From NCBI GenBank assembly GCA_020444765.1, contig JAGRHW010000013.1:1-21469 (forward strand): a DNA stretch of 21,469 nucleotides, read 5' to 3'. The notes beneath the pieces are model-generated. The model was not told the origin of the DNA. It searched no databases and worked only from the letters and a program-made list of their open reading frames with translations. Position 1 is the first letter of the stretch. Every line of letters starts with the position of its first letter. This stretch comes from Gammaproteobacteria bacterium. GTDB lineage: Bacteria; Pseudomonadota; Gammaproteobacteria; Granulosicoccales; Granulosicoccaceae. The position numbers were made by a program, and so were the translations under genes. Of this stretch, positions 15,885 through 21,469 are shown piece after piece.

Positions 15885-17285
15885 TCAAAGGACTTCATCT
15901 CCTTTTAGACCGATCGAAAACCCTTCGAGGTAGTCGTTCGGTTTTGTGCCGTCAAACGTAACCCCGTCGATAAATTCGGACTGAGGTTTTCGATATCCGG
16001 TTTCGCTGGCGAAATCCGGAAACTCATCGGCACTCATATGACCCTCGTCGATCAATTCCTTTGCGGCCGTCGTGTAGATATCCGGGCGATATACTGACTT
16101 GGCGATCTCATCAAACCAGCTGTCGGGTTTTGACTCGGCTATCTGGCCCCAACGACGCATTTGGGTCAGATACCAGACTGCGTCCGAATAGTAGGGATAG
16201 GTCGCGAAATAACGAAAGAACACATTAAAGTCCGGTACCGAACGTTTATCTCCCTTCTCGTATTCGAACGTACCCGTCATCGAGTTAGCGATGACATCGT
16301 AATCAGCGCCAACATAGTTTGGTTGAGCGAGTATCTTCACCGCCTGCGGACGATTGCCGTTGTCATTGTCGTCCAGCCATTTGGCCGCCCTGAGAAGCGC
16401 CTTGACTATATGGATTGTGGTGTTGGGAAATTTCTCCGTGAACTCCCGGGTCATTCCAAACACTTTTTCCGGGTTGTTTTTCCAGATTTCATAGTCGGTA
16501 ATGACCGGAACACCGATCCCTTTAAAGACTGCCTGTTGATTCCATGGCTCACCGACACAATAGCCATAGATTGTTCCCGCTTCGAGTGTCGCCGGCATCT
16601 GCGGGGGTGGTGTTACCGACAATACAGCATCAGCCTTGATCGTACCGCTGATGTCGCCCTTGTGCGGCGCGTAATAGCCGGGATTTATGCCGCCAGCGGC
16701 CAGCCAGTAGCGCAATTCGTAGTTATGCGTGGACACCGGAAAGACCATGCCCATTTTAAATGGCTTGCCCTCGGCCTTGTATTTTTCGACAACGGGCTTG
16801 AGATAGTCCGCCTTGATGGGATGTTGCGGTTTACCGTCTTCCTGTAATGGAATGTTTGGTTTCATCTGTTCCCAGACGTCATTCGAGACCGTGATTCCAT
16901 TACCATTCAGATCCATTGAAAACGGGGTGACGATGTGCGCCTTGGTGCCAAAACCAATGGTCGCCGCCAGGGGTTGGCCGGCGAGCATGTGTGCTCCATC
17001 CAGCTGACCGTCTATCACCCCGTCCAGTAATACCTTCCAGTTGGCCTGGGCTTCCAGTGTTACATACAGTCCTTCATCCTCGAAGTATCCATTCTCATAG
17101 GCGATCGCAAGTGGGGCCATGTCGGTCAGCTTGATGAATCCAAATTTAAGGTCCTCCTTTTCCGGGGCACCGACCGCGGCCGAGGCGGGAGTAACCAGTG
17201 CACTGAAGCTAAGTGCGATCGCACTTACAACCAGAGTACGTTTGAGAAAGTTACGGCGAAATACAATCTTGTCGTTGGTGGTCAT
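15885..17285 (-). CDS. nrtA: nitrate-binding protein of the ABC transporter (NrtA), Tat signal
   Basis: Periplasmic solute-binding protein of the NrtA/CmpA family, 466 residues. The signal peptide has a twin-arginine motif FRRNFLK (residues 9-15), a hydrophobic stretch and cleavage near ASA-A (36/37), so it should be exported folded. Binding-pocket segments typical of NrtA are visible: [49 protein letters not shown] and [10 protein letters not shown]. The ATG at 17285 is used because GAGG lies 9 bases upstream and it places the signal correctly; the frame continues upstream across a terminator and is not coding there. It is the first gene of the operon. Confidence 0.94.
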   Translation of the reverse strand: MTTNDKIVFRRNFLKRTLVVSAIALSFSALVTPASAAVGAPEKEDLKFGFIKLTDMAPLAIAYENGYFEDEGLYVTLEAQANWKVLLDGVIDGQLDGAHMLAGQPLAATIGFGTKAHIVTPFSMDLNGNGITVSNDVWEQMKPNIPLQEDGKPQHPIKADYLKPVVEKYKAEGKPFKMGMVFPVSTHNYELRYWLAAGGINPGYYAPHKGDISGTIKADAVLSVTPPPQMPATLEAGTIYGYCVGEPWNQQAVFKGIGVPVITDYEIWKNNPEKVFGMTREFTEKFPNTTIHIVKALLRAAKWLDDNDNGNRPQAVKILAQPNYVGADYDVIANSMTGTFEYEKGDKRSVPDFNVFFRYFATYPYYSDAVWYLTQMRRWGQIAESKPDSWFDEIAKSVYRPDIYTTAAKELIDEGHMSADEFPDFASETGYRKPQSEFIDGVTFDGTKPNDYLEGFSIGLKGDEVL

Positions 17286-17319
17286 CTTGATAAACCTCAG
17301 AGTGCGCAAAATAACAGGC

Positions 17320-17372
17320 AAAAAAAAACGGAGCACCAACACGCTTGAATTAACATGCGTGTGGGACACCGT
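17320..17372 (-). terminator. leader terminator upstream of nrtA (antitermination target)
   Basis: On the minus strand ACGGTGTCCCACACGC (17372-17357) pairs, with two mismatches and a bulge, with GCGTGTTGGTGCTCCGT (17344-17328), and nine T residues follow (17328-17320). It ends 34 bp before the nrtA ATG, inside the leader, so it must be overridden for operon expression. It directly follows the ANTAR-type hexaloops. Confidence 0.88.
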
Positions 17373-17381
17373 TGTCGATTG

Positions 17382-17436
17382 CGGCCATCTTTAGCCGTCT
17401 GAGAGCGTTTTCAAATCTACCCGCCGTTGGGTGATT
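17382..17436 (-). ncRNA. ANTAR-responsive two-hexaloop leader RNA
   Basis: Hairpin P1 (17436-17414): AATCACCC/GGGT-A-GATT, 8 bp with one bulged A, closing the loop AACGGC. Hairpin P2 (17397-17382): CGGCT/GGCCG closing the loop AAAGAT. Both loops are six bases with A at position 1 and G at position 4, the known signature of RNAs bound by ANTAR proteins. P2 ends 9 bp before the terminator. A nasT gene encoding an ANTAR protein lies immediately upstream. Binding is inferred. Confidence 0.85.
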
Positions 17437-17472
17437 CGGTCAACTAACGCAGCTCGGTTCGATTTGCATAAG

Positions 17473-17487
17473 GCAACCGGCATGCCA
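17473..17487 (-). promoter_or_regulatory. sigma-54 (-24/-12) promoter of the nitrate operon
   Basis: The minus strand reads TGGCATGCCGGTTGC, with the invariant GG and GC separated by 10 bases (consensus TGGCAC-N5-TTGC). Transcription would start near 17461, giving a leader of about 176 nt that contains both hexaloops and the terminator. RpoN dependence with NtrC activation is inferred. Confidence 0.8.
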
Positions 17488-17641
17488 TAAACAATCTCCC
17501 TAATTTACTGCATGAAGATAAAGTCCGTTTGTGATTTCTATCTTATTGTATTTCGTAGTTTTATTGAAAGTTATTCAGTGATCCTGGTGAGTATGATTGC
17601 AGATTGGAATAGGACTTTGCCGCTGAAAATAAGCTATAACG

Positions 17642-17689
17642 CGCACCAGGTGTGTGCGTTTTCAATAGAAGGAGTACTACAATGGTGCG
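17642..17689. promoter_or_regulatory. two NtrC-like activator sites
   Basis: Site 1, 17642-17658, is CGCAC-N7-GTGCG, close to the NtrC consensus TGCAC-N7-GTGCA. Site 2, 17673-17689, is AGTAC-N7-GTGCG, with one good half. They are 31 bp apart, about three helical turns, and lie 155-215 bp upstream of the sigma-54 promoter, as NtrC enhancers usually do. An AT-rich stretch separates them from the promoter. Confidence 0.65.
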
Positions 17690-17696
17690 TAATGCC

Positions 17697-18305
17697 TTAA
17701 CTCTGAATCAATAAAGAGGCTGCTGTAATAATACTTACGGCAACGTCCGCGATCCGTTTGTTACTGCCCATAGCCAGATCGCGCATGGCCTTATAGGCTT
17801 CTTCCTCACTCATGCCACGTTGCTTCATGAGTATGCCTTTTGCCTTATCGATTTGTTTGCGTTCGGTGAGTTGTACGCGCGTATTTTCAAGCTCTCTTGT
17901 TAGATCACGAAATTGCAAAAATCTTTCGATAGCCGCGTCGACTATCGGGCGTACCCGTTTCTGGCTTATATCATCTACTACGTAAGCACTCACTCCGGCA
18001 CGAATCGCACGCGAGATCATTTCACCATTGTCGTCCTGACTGAACATCACGATCGGGCGGGGTGCACTGGACTGGACAGACCTGAGACTATCGAGTGTGT
18101 CACGACAAGGTGATTCTATATCCATGATTACGACGTCCGGATTAGCGACTCTCACATTTTCCAACAGATCATCCAGATTAGAAACATTACCAACAACCTC
18201 ACATCCGACTTCGCTGAGCGATTGCTCCAACGACAATCGTCGTTCGAATCTGTTATCTACCAAAAGTACACGAATCGGTTGCTGCGATTTGCCTGAAGAT
18301 TTCAT
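17697..18305 (-). CDS. nasT: NasT-like response-regulator/ANTAR antiterminator
   Basis: A 202-residue transcription antiterminator. Residues about 10-125 form a receiver domain with Asp62 in VVIMDIESP; the acidic pocket is only partly canonical (LLVDNRF). Residues about 140-200 are the ANTAR RNA-binding domain (LTERKQIDKAKGILMKQRGM...SEEEAYKAMRDLAMGSNKR). NasT binds leader RNA of nitrate-assimilation operons and prevents termination; NasS normally holds it inactive until nitrate binds. NasS is not adjacent. The gene lies upstream of the operon, 411 bp from nrtA, on the same strand. The ATG 18305 has no clear ribosome site. Confidence 0.92.
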   Translation of the reverse strand: MKSSGKSQQPIRVLLVDNRFERRLSLEQSLSEVGCEVVGNVSNLDDLLENVRVANPDVVIMDIESPCRDTLDSLRSVQSSAPRPIVMFSQDDNGEMISRAIRAGVSAYVVDDISQKRVRPIVDAAIERFLQFRDLTRELENTRVQLTERKQIDKAKGILMKQRGMSEEEAYKAMRDLAMGSNKRIADVAVSIITAASLLIQS

Positions 18306-18368
18306 GCTGCGATCACAATTACCTTAATACTATTCCGTCCCCTAAGTGGATGCCTGAGTATTCAGCAT

Positions 18369-18715
18369 CTACTGCTGTTGATCGACCAGACTCAGAATTA
18401 TAGCTCTAAGCTTTTTGTCCAGGTCGTGAGATCGAAATGCCTGTATCAACGCCTTTATCGCGGGTTGTGAGGCATTAAATCGAGGGTCATTACACTCATT
18501 AAATACGCATCGGATATGCCAGCATTATTTAACACATAAATATCAATAACATACTTGATAAACTTATATTTTTTTCCTCTTTGCCCCGGAATCTCTGCAC
18601 CATATTTGTGTACTTTAACCAACGGTGAATCAAATTGGTGCGTTGTAGTATCCAGGAATGGTGTGTCGCCATTTCTGGAATGGCTTGATCGAACGATAGT
18701 TTCACACGCAGCCAT
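18369..18715 (-). pseudogene. possible frameshifted small gene, unknown function
   Basis: An 86-codon frame from ATG 18715 (contains GAEIPGQRGKKYKFIKYVI and DIYVLNNAGISDAYL) ends at 18455. A second frame takes over near 18500, reading NECNDPRFNASQPAIKALIQ, then AFRSHDLDKKLRAII, to a TAG at 18369-18371. Both halves have protein-like composition, so one frameshift may have split a gene of about 115 codons. I do not recognise it and no ribosome site is clear. It may be chance. Confidence 0.25.
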
Positions 18716-18812
18716 CCATCACACCGACTTAGAGAACGACGTCTGATACACCATAAGACATGGATAAGATGTGTTTTTTTCATGCAGTTTCCGCCTGTAC
18801 TGGAGGCACCGT

Positions 18813-19712
18813 GTGAGAATCCTGACTGCCATGTTGATGTGCCTTGTGCTGCAGGCATGCGCCTCCAACGCCTATCGTGGTTTCGCGAAGGACACCGGCT
18901 CCCGCACCGACATCGAACGTAACCAGCTTCGGTGCAGATTTATGTACCGGAAAGCGACCCCGATGAGGGCTTTATGCTGGATTTTGCCGATGGCGAAAAA
19001 ATGACCCGATACCAGGGCTCGACCTGCAGGCCACCGCGCAGGATGTCAGCGGGTTTTTTTTCAGCAACTGAACGATGTAAAAGGCGTTGAGCTTGACAGG
19101 TACATCAAGAAACAGCCTGCCGGTTTGCCCCAACTGGTGGCCCTTGTCAACAAGGATGTACTCGAAGTCTCTTCAACCGGTACGGGATTTTTCATCAACG
19201 ATTCCGGCAATGTCATTATGAATCAGCATGTCGTTGCGTAATGCGTGCGGTCACCATCGCCGTTGATGGGAATTCCGTTTTATCCAGGCTTGTAAAATGT
19301 GACAAGGATCGGGATATTGCAGTATTGGATACGCCTGTCCGTGACAAACGGTTCGCCATGTTCAACGAGAACAACAGTGGCGAGAGACTCGGCGAAAACG
19401 TTCTTGCGCTCGGATTTCCATTTTATGGCGTTTTGACTTCGTCGATTAATCTCATCACCGGTAATATCAGTTCCCTGCCGGGTGTGCAGGATGACGACAA
19501 TGCCTATCAGATTACCGCTCCCATACAAGCCGGTAACAGCGGTGGCCCTGTGATCAATCAGCGCGGACGGGTTGCCAGCGTCGCTCAAAGTGAACTTATG
19601 GGCAAGAGGCTATTGGGTGTGCACCAGTGGTAATGTTACAGATGAAGTCTGGAAGGACTGCATAAAAGGGCAAACGCCGCCTGAGCCGGACGACGATTTT
19701 AAGGTAGCGTAG
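18813..19712 (+). pseudogene. broken HtrA/trypsin-like serine protease lipoprotein
   Basis: GTG 18813 has GGAGG 6 bases upstream and starts a lipoprotein signal with lipobox LQAC (MLMCLVLQACASNAY). The protein then continues only by changing frame near 18927, 19017, in a run of eight T at 19054-19061, near 19240 and near 19618. All trypsin-like landmarks remain: TGTGFFINDSGNV, His in MNQHVV, Asp in DKDRDIAVLD and Ser in QAGNSGGPVIN. The tail reads CTSGNVTDEVWKDCIKG to a TAG at 19710-19712. It is most likely a decayed gene; sequencing errors could explain a run-length change but hardly five. Confidence 0.8.
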
Positions 19713-19720
19713 CGACAGCC

Positions 19721-19756
19721 ATCGGCTGACTGGCCGATCAATCCGGCTTCAGCCGG
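19721..19756. other. two adjacent small hairpins after the broken protease gene
   Basis: ATCGGC-6 nt-GCCGAT (19721-19738) and CCGGC-TTCA-GCCGG (19743-19756) lie side by side between the protease stop and the right repeat. No T-run follows on either strand, so a terminator role is doubtful. Confidence 0.3.
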
Positions 19757-19771
19757 TGGAGTATTCATTCA

Positions 19772-19972
19772 TGAAATGCCGGATCCTATGCGCGCGCAGC
19801 TTTACCGTTCGGTTTCGAGAAACCGGGTTTTTGGGTCTTCAAGCTGTTTCGGATAGTTTCCATACCGTGGCGCGTCTGTTGCAAGTCCGGCGGTTTGTCA
19901 AGACAGCGGCAGGGCGGTTTTGCTGATTACGGTCCGCAGCACAAAGCTCGAATGCACGCCGGTCACGCCGGG
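19772..19972. repeat. 201-bp direct repeat, right copy
   Basis: The same sequence as 6534-6734 with 10 substitutions. It covers the final 75 bp of the intact lrp (19898-19972) and 126 bp downstream of it. The left edge abuts island DNA; the right edge is internal to lrp. It includes the nested hairpin at 19783-19854. Confidence 0.95.
19810..19832 (+). terminator. short plus-strand terminator in the right repeat
   Basis: CGGTTT-CGAG-AAACCG followed by GG and five T. On the plus strand it would end transcripts from the broken protease gene, convergent with lrp. The identical hairpin at 6572-6594 has no plus-strand gene before it. The two G between stem and T-run weaken it. Confidence 0.5.
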
Positions 19973-20368
19973 CAATTTGGTCAGATGGCCGAGCAGAAAC
20001 TGCTCGTAGTGACGCATATCCCTGACGATGACCTTGAGCAAAAAATCAGCCGCCTGTCCGGTGACAATGCTGCATTCCATGACTTCCGGCATTTCGCCGA
20101 CGGCGGCGGAGAATTTTTCAAAACGGTCCGGTGTGTGGCGATCCATCGAGATACTGATGATCGCGGTCAGGTCCAGGCCGAGCATTTCCGGATTCAACAG
20201 GGTGACCTGGCTTTTGATCAGACCGGATTCTTCCAGCCGCTTGACGCGACGGGAGCAAGGCGTTGGCGAAAGTCCGACGCGATCGGCCAGTTCCAGGTTG
20301 CTGATGCGGCTGTTTTCCTGCATCAGGGCGAGGATTTTTTTGTCTGTTTTATCGAGTGAAATATTCAA
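19898..20368 (-). CDS. Lrp/AsnC-family transcriptional regulator
   Basis: A 156-residue amino-acid-responsive regulator. The N-terminal winged helix-turn-helix (LELADRVGLSPTPCSRRVKR, about 25-44) is followed by the RAM/AsnC ligand domain (LDLTAIISISM, ECSIVTGQAADFLLKVIV, HSSFVLRTVIS). The start is TTG 20368; no in-frame ATG gives the normal family N-terminus (ISLDKTDKKIL). It is divergent from leuA, with operator-like repeats between them, so it probably regulates itself and leuA. Its last 25 codons lie in the right repeat and are also found, degraded, near dapA. Whether it is the global Lrp or a local paralogue cannot be decided. Confidence 0.9.
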   Translation of the reverse strand: MNISLDKTDKKILALMQENSRISNLELADRVGLSPTPCSRRVKRLEESGLIKSQVTLLNPEMLGLDLTAIISISMDRHTPDRFEKFSAAVGEMPEVMECSIVTGQAADFLLKVIVRDMRHYEQFLLGHLTKLPGVTGVHSSFVLRTVISKTALPLS

Positions 20369-20390
20369 TGGAAACTCATAAATACAAAAA

Positions 20391-21469
<1,079 letters not shown>

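Larger units (their letters stand above)
6735..19771. mobile_element. repeat-bounded nitrate-assimilation island (no integrase visible)
   Basis: Everything between the two 201-bp lrp-tail repeats: the nitrate operon, its regulator, a broken protease gene and unassigned DNA. The segment looks less GC-rich by eye than the tolC, dapA and leuA flanks, and its gene content is unrelated to them. The repeats sit at a gene 3' end, with an intact gene on one side and a fragment on the other, as for integrative elements, but no integrase or transposase is present. A homologous-recombination insertion or duplication is equally possible. Confidence 0.45.

Noticed and set aside
15817..15888. Upstream extension of nrtB to a TTG start at 15888.
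   Set aside because: It would translate through the 14-bp hairpin and overlap the nrtA stop; ATG 15816 has a good ribosome site.
17286..17369. Upstream extension of the nrtA frame to 17369.
   Set aside because: It runs across the leader terminator; ATG 17285 has a ribosome site and places the Tat signal at the N-terminus.

Overview
The window looks like chromosomal DNA of a gammaproteobacterium. This is inferred from the DapA, LeuA, Lrp/AsnC and TolC-family proteins, the sigma-54/NtrC-type promoter and the gene layout; no rRNA or tRNA is present to confirm it. Most genes between about 4.2 and 20.4 kb lie on the minus strand, and both window edges cut through genes.

Left part (1-4141, plus strand): the 3' part of a TolC-family outer-membrane factor, a second complete paralogous TolC-family protein overlapping it by 4 bp, and a protein that reads as a divergent ATP-grasp enzyme. 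These look like the tail of an export or peptide-modification cluster that starts outside the window. Next, on the minus strand, come a PaaK-like adenylate-forming enzyme (4192-5436) and dapA (5556-6446).

Centre (6735-19771): a nitrate-assimilation island. Read on the minus strand the order is nasT (ANTAR antiterminator), a 411-bp control region, nrtA, nrtB, a fused NrtC-type ATPase, nirB, nirD, nasA. The operon can import nitrate by ABC transport, reduce it to nitrite with NasA and reduce nitrite to ammonium with NirBD. The control region holds two NtrC-like sites 31 bp apart, a -24/-12 sigma-54 promoter, an ANTAR two-hexaloop RNA and an intrinsic terminator just before nrtA. This predicts double control: nitrogen limitation starts transcription and nitrate-dependent antitermination lets it continue. 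The sensor NasS, which normally partners NasT, is not in the window. Between nasT and lrp lie a frameshifted HtrA-like lipoprotein protease and a possible second broken gene.

The island is bracketed by two direct repeats of 201 bp (6534-6734 and 19772-19972, 10 differences, no gaps). Each carries the last codons of lrp and its downstream DNA. The right copy belongs to the intact lrp (19898-20368); the left copy is a truncated lrp tail next to dapA. This is the signature of an insertion or duplication event at the 3' end of lrp that brought in, or enclosed, the nitrate genes. The first 86 bp of the repeat are identical in both copies and fold into a nested hairpin.

Right part: lrp (minus) is divergent from leuA (plus, cut by the window end). 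Their shared AT-rich region contains two 20-bp operator-like repeats 31 bp apart.
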